Of a stretch of DNA of 64,000 nt, positions 52,221 through 61,001 are shown piece by piece. Origin of the DNA: Nostoc sp. S13. Its GTDB lineage: Bacteria; Cyanobacteriota; Cyanobacteriia; Cyanobacteriales; Nostocaceae. The stretch covers positions 56,332 to 120,331 of the forward strand of contig NZ_JAQYWQ010000007.1 of the NCBI RefSeq assembly GCF_029379315.1, written 5' to 3'. Positions within the stretch are counted from its first letter, which is position 1, and every line of letters begins with the position of its first letter. The notes under the pieces were generated by a model. The model did not search any database. It had not been told where the DNA came from and saw nothing but the letters and a program-made list of their open reading frames with translations. A program made the translations under genes and the position numbers.

Positions 52221-52922
52221 ATGTGTGGAAGATTTACTCTAAACCAGTCGGCAGCAAGTTTAGCTCAACTTTTCCGTGTTGAGGCAGTTCCAGATTTAGC
52301 AGCAGAATATAACATTGCACCTACGCAAATGGTGGCAACAGTGTTACAAAATCCCGAAAGTGAAAAGCGTGAATTTAAGCAGTTGCATTGGGGCTTAATT
52401 CCGTCATGGGCGAAAGATGCAGGAATGGGGGCAAAGCTGATTAACGCTAGGGCAGAAACTGTTGCCGAAAAACCCGCTTTTCGTTCGGCTTTTAAGCACA
52501 GACGCTGTTTAGTGCTAGCTGATGGCTTTTATGAGTGGCAACGGCAACAAGGTAAGAAGCAGCCATTCTATTTTCGCCTTCAAGATGGACAACCCTTCGG
52601 CTTTGCAGGTTTGTGGGAGAAATGGCGATCGCCTGCTGACGAGGAAATAATCTCTTGTACAATTTTGACAACGGCAGCTAACGAATTACTCCAACCTATC
52701 CACGAGCGGATGCCAGTGATTCTAGACCCGCAAGATTACGATTTATGGCTAGATTCACAAGTACAAACACCCCAAACCTTACAGCAACTATTGCGTCCTT
52801 ATCCAGCGCCAGCAATGACTGCCTATCCAGTTAGCACCTTGGTCAATAACGCCCGGCATAATAGTTCGGAATGCATCATACCCCTCAGTGATCAGAATGC
52901 ACCCGCAAATCAGTTAAATTAG
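52221..52922 (+). CDS. SRAP/HMCES (YedK) abasic-site cross-linking protein
   Basis: The product of about 233 residues starts at the ATG at 52221, so that MCGRF places the catalytic Cys at position 2; an in-frame GTG at 52203 would bury it and is rejected. Other active-site residues are visible: Asn in AKLINARAET, Glu in ADGFYEWQRQ, His in QPIHERMPVIL. SRAP proteins form a thiazolidine cross-link with abasic sites in single-stranded DNA and shield them. Full-length, single gene. Confidence 0.95.
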   Translation: MCGRFTLNQSAASLAQLFRVEAVPDLAAEYNIAPTQMVATVLQNPESEKREFKQLHWGLIPSWAKDAGMGAKLINARAETVAEKPAFRSAFKHRRCLVLADGFYEWQRQQGKKQPFYFRLQDGQPFGFAGLWEKWRSPADEEIISCTILTTAANELLQPIHERMPVILDPQDYDLWLDSQVQTPQTLQQLLRPYPAPAMTAYPVSTLVNNARHNSSECIIPLSDQNAPANQLN

Positions 52923-52984
52923 CTATTGAGTGTGCTAGGGGATTGGCGAGATGAGGGAGATGGGGAACAGGGAAAAAAACTATT

Positions 52985-53062
52985 GATTATTGCCCAATGC
53001 CCCATGCCCAATGCCCAATGCCCAATGCCCAATGCCCAATGCCCCAATGCCCAATATCCAGA
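52985..53062. repeat. CCCAATG heptamer repeats upstream of ycf3
   Basis: Tandem CCCAATG/CCCCATG units. They are open in the ycf3 frame, which creates a false N-terminal extension of 48 codons before the real ATG at 53070. Confidence 0.9.
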
Positions 53063-53069
53063 GAAAAAT

Positions 53070-53591
53070 ATGCCAAGAACACAAAAAAACGATAATTTTG
53101 TTGACAAATCTTTTACAGTTATGGCAGATATCATCCTGAAGATCCTGCCAACCAACAAAAAAGCTAAAGAAGCGTTTGTTTATTATCGAGATGGCATGTC
53201 GGCCCAAGCAGAAGGGGAATATGCTGAAGCATTGGAATATTATGAAGAAGCTTTAACACTAGAAGAAGACACCAACGATCGCGGCTATATTCTCTACAAT
53301 ATGGGGCTAATCTATGCCAGCAATGGCGACCACAACAAAGCTTTAGAACTGTATCACCAGGCAATTGAGTTAAACCCACGTATGCCCCAAGCCTTGAACA
53401 ACATCGCCGTGATTTATCACTACCAAGGCGAAAAAGAGAAAGAAGCTGGAGATAACGAGGCTGGCGAAGCACTCTTTGACCAAGCCGCAGACTATTGGAT
53501 TCGAGCTATTCGCATGGCTCCCAATAACTACATCGAAGCCCAAAATTGGCTAAAAACCAGTGGGCGATCGCAAATTGACGTATTCTTCTAA
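53070..53591 (+). CDS. ycf3: Photosystem I assembly protein Ycf3
   Basis: 173-residue TPR chaperone required for photosystem I assembly, acting on the stromal/cytoplasmic face of thylakoids. It starts [20 protein letters not shown] and has three TPRs (about 35-70, 72-105 and 110-150), with [20 protein letters not shown] and [18 protein letters not shown]. The length equals the usual plastid and cyanobacterial Ycf3. The start at 53070 is chosen from family length; upstream codons are repeat DNA. Confidence 0.96.
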   Translation: MPRTQKNDNFVDKSFTVMADIILKILPTNKKAKEAFVYYRDGMSAQAEGEYAEALEYYEEALTLEEDTNDRGYILYNMGLIYASNGDHNKALELYHQAIELNPRMPQALNNIAVIYHYQGEKEKEAGDNEAGEALFDQAADYWIRAIRMAPNNYIEAQNWLKTSGRSQIDVFF

Positions 53592-53629
53592 AAGTGAAGA
53601 GTTAGGAATCATGAATCATTCACTCCTAA

Positions 53630-53737
53630 CTCCTCCCTGCTGTACAGACGCGATTAATCGCGTCTCTCCTCCCTGCTGTACAGACGCGATTAATCGCGTC
53701 TCTCCTCACTGCTGTACAGACGCGATTAATCGCGTCT
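53630..53737. repeat. Three tandem 36-base palindromic repeats
   Basis: Units at 53630, 53666 and 53702, each containing TGTACAG and the 20-base palindrome AGACGCGATTAATCGCGTCT. Only one base differs between the units. The same core lies inside moeA at 40503-40530. They fill most of the ycf3-gatC gap and end 14 bases before the gatC ATG. Confidence 0.97.
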
Positions 53738-53751
53738 CTAACTAAAAAAAT

Positions 53752-54042
53752 ATGATTGACCAAGAACAAGTTCATAAAGTAGCTAATCTTGCTCGTTTAG
53801 AATTGACTCCAGAAGAAGAGGAACAATTCACTATCCAGTTAGGAAATATTCTGGATTATATTGAACAGTTGAATGAACTTGATGTCAGTAATGTGTCTCC
53901 AACAACACGGGCAATTGATGTCAGCAATATCACACGAGAGGATGAATTGCAACCCTATCCAGACCGGGAAAGCATCCTCAACAATGCGCCTGAACAAGAA
54001 CGCGAATTTTTCAAAGTACCAAAAATCCTCAACGCTGAATAG
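53752..54042 (+). CDS. gatC: Asp/Glu-tRNA amidotransferase subunit C
   Basis: 96 residues of the GatC family: [39 protein letters not shown] and the C-terminal [10 protein letters not shown] are the conserved blocks. GatC stabilises GatA in the GatCAB complex that makes Gln-tRNA(Gln) and Asn-tRNA(Asn) by transamidation. gatA and gatB are not in the window. The start codon directly follows a tandem palindromic repeat array. Confidence 0.96.
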   Translation: MIDQEQVHKVANLARLELTPEEEEQFTIQLGNILDYIEQLNELDVSNVSPTTRAIDVSNITREDELQPYPDRESILNNAPEQEREFFKVPKILNAE

Positions 54043-54105
54043 TCAAAAGTCAAAAGTCCAGAGTTTTAGATTCTTGACTGTTGACTAATAACTAAGGAGA
54101 TAATT

Positions 54106-54690
54106 ATGGGTTTGGGAATTCTTAAGGATGGTCAGTGGGTATCTCAAAGGGATCAAGAAGACTCAGAAGGTAAATTTATCCGTCCATCAACAACTTTCCG
54201 CAACCACATTACATCTGATGGTTCTAGTGGTTTGAAAGCTGAAGCGGGGCGCTATCATCTGTATATTTCTTGGGCTTGCCCTTGGGCGTGTCGCACCGCC
54301 ATTATCCGCCAATTGAAAGGACTCCAAGATGTCATTGGTTTATCGGTCGTTGCAGCAGAAATTGATCAAAATAGCTGGGAATTTGGCGATGAACCGGGGT
54401 GCATTCCCGATACAGTCAACGGTACTCAGTATCTTTGGCAACTTTATCTAAAGGCTGACCCTAACTATAGCGGCCGGGTGACAGTTCCAGTTTTATGGGA
54501 TATCCAAAATGCGACAATTGTCAATAATGAATCCCGCGAAATCATCCGAATGTTTGATACAGAATTCAATGCTTTCGCTAAACAAAATATTAACTTTTAT
54601 CCACAACATTTACAAAAAGTAATTGACGAGACGATTGATACAATTTATCAACCAATAAATAACGGTGTCTACCGGGCGGGATTTCTCTGA
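54106..54690 (+). pseudogene. 3'-truncated glutathionyl-hydroquinone reductase
   Basis: 194 codons matching the N-terminal 60% of Xi-class glutathione transferases (S-glutathionyl-hydroquinone reductases, normally about 320 residues). The catalytic Cys is in WACPWACRTAI, followed by the GDEPGCIPDTVNG and VPVLWD blocks and NNESREIIRMFD. The frame stops just after NNGVYRAGF, where intact family members continue into the C-terminal helical domain. No continuation is seen downstream in any frame. It is probably inactive, although the ribosome-binding site AAGGAG before the ATG is intact. Confidence 0.75.
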
Positions 54691-55012
54691 CATTAGTGAC
54701 GAAGAAGCGATCGCTTAATGCACGGTTGGTAAAGTAACTGCCACACTCGCAGATTATAGTAGGTACTCAAAGATAGTAACTCAAGCATGGGCAGGATGAC
54801 AAGAATGTTACTGTTACTCCTTTATCTTACTAATTAATTTTATCCCAAAACGCGAGGTAAAACTCTTGGTTTTTGGTGATTTATGACTCTCCAAAGAAAC
54901 TTATTTGGGCGAGGGCATTATTGTGTCCTGTCTGGCAATACATTTAGCTAGTGAACAAGACGGTAATCTGAATCAAACAGTGGTGTTATGTATTTTTTGT
55001 GAGGAGTTAGGT
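54691..55012. other. Gap before the porin gene
   Basis: About 320 bases with no gene recognised; one HIP1 octamer at the start. The porin frame is open from 54905, but the GTG at 55013 with GAGGAG before it is the better start. Confidence 0.4.
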
Positions 55013-56953
55013 GTGAATTACCATCAATTAATCAATATTAGAAAAGTCAGTTGGCTGTACTTGTTTACAGCTTTAATTTTGCTGGGAGCATATCCTGCGG
55101 CTGCGAATACTTCTGATGAGCAAGAGTTAAAGCTATTTGATAAAGTAAGAAGTTTTCATAATGTCACCGGAGCAAATTTCGCAATTGACCCAACTAAATA
55201 TACAACAGAGAACACTGCTAATCCTCAAGTAGAAACTCTGCTTAGTCAAAGTCAGTATGCCTCTGATTCTAGTATTGCTAGCCCTAACTTTGATGCAACG
55301 TCTGACGACAAACCACAACTCTTGGAAACCCTCCGCGAACGTGTCTACGCTCAGGTCAATTCTGTATCTCAATTATCTGATGTCAAACCAACAGACTGGG
55401 CGTTCCAAGCACTACAATCTGTAGTAGAACGCTATGGTTGCATTACTGGATATCCTGATAGCACATACAGAGGGAACCGTACCTTAACCCGTTACGAGTT
55501 TGCGGCTGGCTTAAATGCTTGCCTTGACCGAATCAACGAGCGGATTGCTTCCAGCACTGGTGATTTAGTCAGGAAAGAAGATTTAGTTACTCTCCAAAAA
55601 CTTCAAGAAGAATTCGCATCTAAACTGGCCACATTGCGTGGTCGAATAGATGCCTTAGAAGGTCGCACAGCTACCTTAGAAAAGCAACAATTCTCTACCA
55701 CCACTAAACTTAATGCTGAAGTGATTTTTTCTTTGGCAACAGGCACGGGTGGAGAACCAGGTAGTCAAGATGCCAATGTTGTCTTCAATAATCGTGTCAG
55801 GCTAAATCTCACCAGCAGCTTTAATGGCACAGACTTGTTAATTGTGGGCCTCCAAGCTTACAACTTCAGAGCAACTGATTCACTCTATAGTCGAGGAACC
55901 ATTCAAGGCCAATTATTCCCAAATTCCAGTGCTCTTAGCGCCGGTTCAACCAAGTTAAGCTTTGAACCTCAATTTCCTGGTTTTAACCCCCAGACATTAC
56001 AACCTGATGGCGGAGCGAATTCAGTTAGTCTCTACAAGCTAGCGTATGTTTTACCCTTGTCCCAGCAATTTGCCGTATTTGCTGCAACAAATGCAGAGAT
56101 TACAGATGTGTTTCCTGCCATCACTCCCTACGCCAGCGATAGCCAGGGAGCAATTTCTCGATTTGCAGGCTATAACGCTGCTGTACGAATCACAGGTGGT
56201 ACTTCTGGCACAGGTTTACTTGCAGGCGTTGGTTTTTTGTGGAATCCTTCACAACAAGTGGGACTCGGAGTCATATATGGCAACGGTACATCATCTTTAC
56301 CAGAAGATCGTAGTCTGTTGAATACACCTTTGGGGGGAGGTTTCTTTAACGGCACAGGAGCGCTTGCAGCCCAACTTACCTTAAAACCAATTTCAAATCT
56401 TGATATTGGGATCAACTATGCACACAGTTACCACAAAATCAACATTCTGGGTACAGGTTTGAGTAGCGCTGATGTTGGCTCTATTCGATTTGCTCCCAAT
56501 GTCGCACAGTTGGGGAACGTGGGTGGTAACTCCACACTGGCAATTCTCAATGAGCCAATCAATGTGGATTCCGTTGGTGCAACAGTAACGTGGCGGTTTA
56601 CTCCTCAAACATCCTTCTCAGTATCGGGTGCTTTACTCTTCGCCGATTTGTTGAATGTGGATGCTTCCACAACATTTAGTAGCTGGTCAGCCGGGTTGTA
56701 TTTTAGAGATGTATTCTGTAAAGGAAACGCAGCAGCAGTGATTTTTGGACAGCCGCTTTACCGACAGTCTACAGGGGGAATTGCTACTCGTCCTGAAGAC
56801 ACGACTCCCTACCATTTAGAAACATTTTTTAATTACAGGGTTAATGACAATATCAGCGTTACCCCTGGTGTATATTTTCTCCTCAACCCCGAAGGATTTA
56901 GCGCCAATGATACAGCGATTGTAGGTGTACTTCGTACTACTTTCATCTTCTAG
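55013..56953 (+). CDS. SLH-domain OprB-type outer-membrane porin
   Basis: About 646 residues from the GTG at 55013 (GAGGAG eight bases upstream); an in-frame start at 54905 would place 36 extra residues before the signal peptide. The signal segment (about 12-32) ends AAANT. An SLH domain (about 130-195, DVKPTDWAFQALQSVVERYG with ITGYPDSTYRGNRTLTRYEF) anchors it to peptidoglycan. It is followed by a coiled coil (about 205-240) and an OprB-type beta-barrel (about 245-646) that ends in Phe, as usual for barrels. This is the common cyanobacterial porin type; some members are iron-uptake porins. Confidence 0.92.
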   Translation: MNYHQLINIRKVSWLYLFTALILLGAYPAAANTSDEQELKLFDKVRSFHNVTGANFAIDPTKYTTENTANPQVETLLSQSQYASDSSIASPNFDATSDDKPQLLETLRERVYAQVNSVSQLSDVKPTDWAFQALQSVVERYGCITGYPDSTYRGNRTLTRYEFAAGLNACLDRINERIASSTGDLVRKEDLVTLQKLQEEFASKLATLRGRIDALEGRTATLEKQQFSTTTKLNAEVIFSLATGTGGEPGSQDANVVFNNRVRLNLTSSFNGTDLLIVGLQAYNFRATDSLYSRGTIQGQLFPNSSALSAGSTKLSFEPQFPGFNPQTLQPDGGANSVSLYKLAYVLPLSQQFAVFAATNAEITDVFPAITPYASDSQGAISRFAGYNAAVRITGGTSGTGLLAGVGFLWNPSQQVGLGVIYGNGTSSLPEDRSLLNTPLGGGFFNGTGALAAQLTLKPISNLDIGINYAHSYHKINILGTGLSSADVGSIRFAPNVAQLGNVGGNSTLAILNEPINVDSVGATVTWRFTPQTSFSVSGALLFADLLNVDASTTFSSWSAGLYFRDVFCKGNAAAVIFGQPLYRQSTGGIATRPEDTTPYHLETFFNYRVNDNISVTPGVYFLLNPEGFSANDTAIVGVLRTTFIF

Positions 56954-56974
56954 TAAAAGTAGTCAGGGGTCAGC

Positions 56975-57250
56975 CCCAACTCTTGGAGACGCACTCGCGT
57001 TCGGGGAAGTCAAAAGTCACTCATTCAAAAGTTAAAATTTTGAACCCCATACTTCGACAAGCTCAGTAACCATAAATAAATTTAGTTGCTTTGAGTCAGC
57101 GTCCGCCGTATTTCTTGCGTTGCATGTCTTGAAATACATTTTTTATTTTTCCATAAATAAATTTAGCGCCAAGTCTGAGCGGAGGTTTCCGACGCTCGCG
57201 GACTCGCTCTCCGTGGCGCTATCCGTTGGCACAGCCCGCCGCAGGCATCA
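56975..57250. repeat. Dispersed palindromic repeats
   Basis: A patchwork of repeats: AACTCTTGGAGACGC (56979) as at 13641, the exact 21-base match 57201-57221 to 13665-13685 (inverted), and AGCCCGCCGCAGGCATC (57232-57248), also present inside the dead parD. No gene is supported here; 57251-57380 shows nothing further. Confidence 0.8.
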
Positions 57251-57380
57251 GAACTTTATAACAGAGGTGCTCTGTACCTTTTTATTTCTGGTCAGGGGGC
57301 AGAAGGGCAGGAGATTCAACCAGACTACTCCTTACTCCCTGTCCTAACCGTGGTCTATAAACCTGAAAATGCTGTAAATG

Positions 57381-57435
57381 CAAAATTTGAATTGCCAAGG
57401 GCGCTAAAGAATTATCCTTGGCAATTCAAATTTTG
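57381..57435. repeat. 20-base perfect inverted repeat
   Basis: CAAAATTTGAATTGCCAAGG at 57381-57400 is exactly complementary to 57416-57435, with a 15-base loop. The right arm overlaps the end of the aroA remnant, so the repeat may mark the breakpoint where that gene was truncated. A T-run is not present. Confidence 0.9.
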
Positions 57436-57691
57436 GTTCTCATTTCCGAAATTTGAACATCTATAGCTTGAAAACAACTACCAGTGCTGCGGAGTTCTTC
57501 TCCTAAGAGAAGTTACTGAATTTCAGTTTCACCTTCGGCTAGAGCGCCCAACATTAAAGCACGGTGAGAGATAGATTTATCCGCAGATAACCGGATGCGA
57601 CCCCGTAAAAAGAGCCAAAAGGGGGCCGCGGAATAATTAACTTGTGAGAAAAGTCTTCGTGAGTTTCTACGGTTCTAACAGAAGCCGACAT
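57426..57691 (-). pseudogene. aroA: Remnant of aroA (EPSP synthase), N-terminal part
   Basis: Leftwards from the ATG at 57691: [20 protein letters not shown] and PRPPFGSF. Then one T is missing from a T-run, after which the frame reads [31 protein letters not shown], a TAA stop, and [43 protein letters not shown] and LLLGE-x-x-RST are hallmark N-terminal motifs of 5-enolpyruvylshikimate-3-phosphate synthase. About 85 codons remain of roughly 430. A functional aroA must be elsewhere. One frameshift and one nonsense codon are visible. Confidence 0.85.
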
Positions 57692-58106
57692 TAGGATACA
57701 CTGGCTTTTGAATACACCAGAAGTTCAGCAGCAATAAATAAAGTTGCTGCTGGTGACTTGCTGCCTAGTATCCTATCGCTTTTTGTTGTATGAAACTTAC
57801 TCCAATCTACAGGAAGTCTCCCTCAAGAAGGTTTCTTAGCATCTACAACGACTCGCACTGTTTTGAGGCTATAGCCTTAGAATATTTACAAGCTTTACTT
57901 ACAAATTAGCTCTCTCTAGAAAAAGTATCGTTTTTGCTGTCTAGGCTGACATTTTACCTGTTTATATCCGCATTTGTGTAGCTTAACAAATTAGCGGATT
58001 CATTAATATTAAGCCTGTTTTACTATTTAGTTTCTTACCCTGACCTATTAGACAGCTAGAGTGTTCATTTGACTTTGTTCAATAGCTATTAGCCCTTATC
58101 GCTCCC
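57692..58106. other. Gap with a palindromic element
   Basis: TAGGATAC (57692) and GTATCCTA (57769) bracket about 85 bases that contain the stem CAGCAGCAA/TTGCTGCTG; this could be a small inverted-repeat element. The remaining 330 bases up to the next gene are AT-rich and show no recognised feature. Confidence 0.4.
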
Positions 58107-58619
58107 ATGCTCACCCATCACCGCAAGCCCGTGTGCTTATCACTTATTTCCACTGACCTACCAATCTGGTCTGTTGTCGAAACCGCCGGGACATTGTATC
58201 AAAAAGACACTGACCGGTTCCATTTGCTATTGACTGCACCGCCCCTAATTAACTGCGAAGTTGAGAGTGTCCTAAGTCCAGAGGACACACTTCCCCAAAG
58301 TAAGAGCAAAGCTTACGCTCCTAGTAGTCCCAGAATTTTGTGGCTGGAAATTTCCCCATACCGAGTAATTATGACTATGCAAGGTAACGCTCAAGTGAGT
58401 TACCGTCACTTTTGGGAACAAGGTGTTTATGGAATTAGTCGTTATTGGTTGCCAACTGAATCATTGCAACCAAACGATCCTATTCGTTTACGAAATTTTA
58501 CTAGTAGCCTAACTCTCAACGGACATCCTTTGCCAGAGCATTTGCGTCTGGAATATGAATTGTGGGCAGAAAAAGTCCAACTAGGATGCTACATACTTAA
58601 TTTGGAAATTAAACACTGA
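58107..58619 (+). CDS. Hypothetical cyanobacterial protein
   Basis: 170 residues with no recognised family, no signal peptide and no membrane segment. The sequence looks like a beta-rich soluble domain: ILWLEISPYRVIMTMQGN, YRHFWEQGVYGISRYWLP and LRLEYELWAEKVQLGCYIL. It has normal codon usage and several aromatic residues in patches, so it is probably real. It is flanked by a long gap and heptamer repeats, so there is no operon context. Confidence 0.65.
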   Translation: MLTHHRKPVCLSLISTDLPIWSVVETAGTLYQKDTDRFHLLLTAPPLINCEVESVLSPEDTLPQSKSKAYAPSSPRILWLEISPYRVIMTMQGNAQVSYRHFWEQGVYGISRYWLPTESLQPNDPIRLRNFTSSLTLNGHPLPEHLRLEYELWAEKVQLGCYILNLEIKH

Positions 58620-58734
58620 TAGTTGTGGGGAGTGGGAAGTGGGGAGTGGGGGATGAGGGGACAAGGGAGACAAGGAAAATTAAAGACTCATTCATTCACC
58701 TCAGAACTTCAAGTTTCCCAATGCCCAATCCCTT
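58620..58734. repeat. G-rich runs and a stray minisatellite unit
   Basis: GTGGGGAGTGGGAAGTGGGG-type runs, then at 58686-58706 a degraded copy of the 21-base unit seen seven times at 45691-45837 (ACTCATTCATTCACCTCAGAA), then a CCCAATG heptamer. Located between convergent genes. Confidence 0.75.
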
Positions 58735-59316
58735 TCAACCAAAATAACTGGGTTGGTTTCCAGGTTTCCATTTAATATTGCAACCAACACTCGGCTTTTG
58801 CTCACTCGTAACACGTTTACCCGCTAGCACTGCTTCAATGGCTGCGCGTAAATCTGCGCCCGTAACAGGTTTACCATTACTGGGACGGCTATCATCTAAT
58901 TGTCCCCGATAAACAAGTTGTCGTTGTTCATCAAATACAAAAAAATCTGGTGTGCAAGCTGCTGTGTAAGCTTTTGCCGTTTCCTGGCTTTCGTCATAGC
59001 ATAACGTAAAATTAAACCCTAGTTCTGTGGCAAATGCTTGTAATGACTCTGGGGCATCATCTGGGTAATTCTTTGCATCATTAGCACTAATGGCAACGAT
59101 CGCTAAATCACTTGTAAAATAATCTTTTCCTAACTGCGCTAATTCTTTTTGAACGTGCTTGACAAATGGGCAATGCCGACAAATGAACATTACCAACAGC
59201 GCTTTTTTATCTGCAAAGGTGGAAAGTGAAGTTGCCTTTCCAGATACCACTTCCGGTAGATCAAAATCTGGTGCTTTTGTGCCTAGCGGCAACATAGTTG
59301 AAGCAGTTAAAGCCAT
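58735..59316 (-). CDS. Thioredoxin-like peroxiredoxin (AhpC/TSA fold)
   Basis: 193 residues with a redoxin fold: GTKAPDFDLPEV at the start, the CxxC motif CRHC (46-49) in LLVMFICRHCPFVKH, AISANDAKNYPDD, and the cis-Pro region CTPDFFVFDE. A CRHC pair at the redoxin active site suggests thiol-disulfide exchange or peroxide reduction. No signal peptide, so cytoplasmic. The C-terminal extension after about 165 (SVGCNIKWKPGNQPSYF) is shared by this thioredoxin-family subgroup. It is downstream of an hli gene on the same strand, with a strong hairpin between them. Confidence 0.9.
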   Translation of the reverse strand: MALTASTMLPLGTKAPDFDLPEVVSGKATSLSTFADKKALLVMFICRHCPFVKHVQKELAQLGKDYFTSDLAIVAISANDAKNYPDDAPESLQAFATELGFNFTLCYDESQETAKAYTAACTPDFFVFDEQRQLVYRGQLDDSRPSNGKPVTGADLRAAIEAVLAGKRVTSEQKPSVGCNIKWKPGNQPSYFG

Positions 59317-59397
59317 AATTTACCTGATAACTTTATGCTGATAACTAACGGCTTTTGCTATCAGTATATTTTACTTTACCACTAAGTTTTCCATAAA

Positions 59398-59427
59398 TTA
59401 AGAGACGGTAAATTTACCGTCTCTTAA
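59398..59427. terminator. Strong palindromic terminator after hli
   Basis: A perfect 30-base palindrome: TTAAGAGACGGTAAA and its complement. It lies 35 bases after the hli stop codon and before the thioredoxin-like gene. On the plus strand it is followed by TTTTTG, on the minus strand by TTTATGG. It most likely ends hli transcription. Confidence 0.7.
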
Positions 59428-59461
59428 TTTTTGTTGAGAGTTATGTTACAGGAATCAGTTT

Positions 59462-59677
59462 TTACAGACTTGTCAAAACACCAACGACACCGTGTCCTGT
59501 GAATACTTCTAATGCTATCAGAGAGACAAAACCAATCATTGCTAAACGACCGTTGAGCAGTTCTGCAAAAGGCGTGAAGCCTGTGCGATCGCCTTGCTCA
59601 TCTATATAAACCCTTGGCTCGATCGCAAAGTTGTTCAGTTTGCCTTGGTCGTCAATTATAGCAGTGTTTGTACGCAT
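59462..59677 (-). CDS. High-light-inducible protein (Hlip/Scp)
   Basis: 71-residue thylakoid protein of the light-harvesting-like family. The single transmembrane helix carries the chlorophyll-binding motif [20 protein letters not shown] (ExxNGRxAMxG). The N-terminal 30 residues are soluble ([15 protein letters not shown]). Hlips bind chlorophyll and carotenoid and protect photosystem II assembly under light stress. It is monocistronic, judging by the terminator after it. Confidence 0.95.
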   Translation of the reverse strand: MRTNTAIIDDQGKLNNFAIEPRVYIDEQGDRTGFTPFAELLNGRLAMIGFVSLIALEVFTGHGVVGVLTSL

Positions 59678-59847
59678 GGATTTTTCCCTGTCTTCTCTGT
59701 TATGTAAATAAGTGTAACAAAGTTGTTAATATTTGTAAAGTATCTTAATCTAGTCAAGTAGAAGTCTAAGCCAGAGATATGATGGATCGAGTTCAAAGCT
59801 ATGTCTAACCAACAGGCTGCGCTCCTTCTTCGTAAGCACTTTCAGTC

Positions 59848-60663
59848 ATGGTAGTTTCTGATGGCGGAAACCCCCTTGGCGATAGTCTCTCCCTTTGGGA
59901 GAAGATCGAACTACCTCACAAATCCATTCTCCAACAGCTAATGCATCGATTTCGAGTAGAGGTTATTGCCAAAACACCAAACCCGCAGCAGGTGATTTAT
60001 GCCGCGATGCACCAGGATTATACTGATGGGTTCGTATTTGATGAGCGCGACTCCTGGCCCTCAGAGTCACAAAGCGGCGAAGTTATTGTTAAGCGACTTT
60101 TGGCAGGTGAGAGGGGACACTATGGGCCTCTAGAGCATCCCCAGATTGTTTTCAACTGTGGCTACTTTCCCCACAGTGTCATGCAGCAGGCTCGTACTCA
60201 TCGTGTTGGAGTATCATTTGACGTTCAGTCTTTTAGGTACACAGGCAACCAATTTATTGATGTATTAGAAGGTAAGAAAGACATAGAAGATGTTTTTTAC
60301 CTACGTCCAGTTGGTTATTACACTGATAGACAGGGTAAAAAGTACCACTATTCACCAGAGCAACGAACAGAAGATTTGGAGTGGTGTCTAGAAGCAGCTA
60401 AACGGTATAAAGCTGATTTTGAGGCTGGAATGTCTGAAGAACATAGCCGTGGTAAAGTACCTTTTGATTATCGTCAGCATTTTGTAGTTAGTTTCAATTT
60501 AAGGTCTTTCTTACATTTTTGTGACCTGAGAAATAAGAAAGATGCTCAACTTGAAATTCAAAAGTTGTGTGAAATGATGTGGCCTCATTTTGAAGATTGG
60601 ACACCTGCGATCGCACAATGGTATGAAAAGCAGCGTTTAGGTAAGGCAAGGTTAGCACCTTAA
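59848..60663 (+). CDS. thyX: FAD-dependent thymidylate synthase ThyX
   Basis: Converts dUMP to dTMP with methylene-tetrahydrofolate and FAD/NADPH. 271 residues. The ThyX motif appears as RTHRVGVSFDVQSFRYTG, the cyanobacterial form of RHRxxSxNExSxRY. The N-terminal HYGPLEHPQIVFN and C-terminal NLRSFLHFCDLRNKKDAQLE blocks are typical. The start is taken at the ATG at 59848; the first 30 residues are less conserved-looking, and an internal start at MHRFRVEVI is possible. It shares a pyrimidine-deoxynucleotide context with dcd about 1 kb away. Confidence 0.95.
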   Translation: MVVSDGGNPLGDSLSLWEKIELPHKSILQQLMHRFRVEVIAKTPNPQQVIYAAMHQDYTDGFVFDERDSWPSESQSGEVIVKRLLAGERGHYGPLEHPQIVFNCGYFPHSVMQQARTHRVGVSFDVQSFRYTGNQFIDVLEGKKDIEDVFYLRPVGYYTDRQGKKYHYSPEQRTEDLEWCLEAAKRYKADFEAGMSEEHSRGKVPFDYRQHFVVSFNLRSFLHFCDLRNKKDAQLEIQKLCEMMWPHFEDWTPAIAQWYEKQRLGKARLAP

Positions 60664-60737
60664 ATATTCGCTTATGAGCCTCCTTATACTGTTATCTTTT
60701 CGCGCTTAGGCGTTCCGAAATTTGGGTTTGATTTAGG

Positions 60738-60778
60738 GCGGTTGCACAATGGTATGAAAAGTAGCGTCTGGGTAGAGT
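60738..60778 (+). repeat. Duplicated fragment of the thyX 3' end
   Basis: The 18 bases GCACAATGGTATGAAAAG at 60744 are identical to 60613-60630 inside thyX. The following 15 bases also match with a few changes, creating a stop (TAG) where thyX has CAG. This is a tandem partial duplication 131 bases downstream. The rest of the gap 60664-61001 shows nothing else. Confidence 0.8.
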
Positions 60779-61001
60779 GATATTAGATCCCTACTGGCTA
60801 CGTTACAATTCAAAACTCAAACTTTTATTTTGAATTGCTTAAACTTTAGCCAGCGTAACAAGTTCTAAGTAATTCTAATATTTACACTAATAAATTAGGT
60901 AGTTTTTGACACAATATTTTCCTCCAAAATACTGTTTTATAGAATAAGGTTACTAAATATAACAGTATAAGAGATGACAGGTTTTTAAGCTCGACAAAAA
61001 G

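Noticed and set aside
53630..53737. CRISPR array
   Set aside because: The units are contiguous without unique spacers, and there are no cas genes.
53560..53745. Frame encoding CCTDAINRVS three times as a repeat protein
   Set aside because: It is only the translation of the tandem palindrome array.
57550..57700. Structured RNA gene in the long gap after the porin
   Set aside because: The conserved-looking sequence is explained by the aroA remnant on the minus strand.
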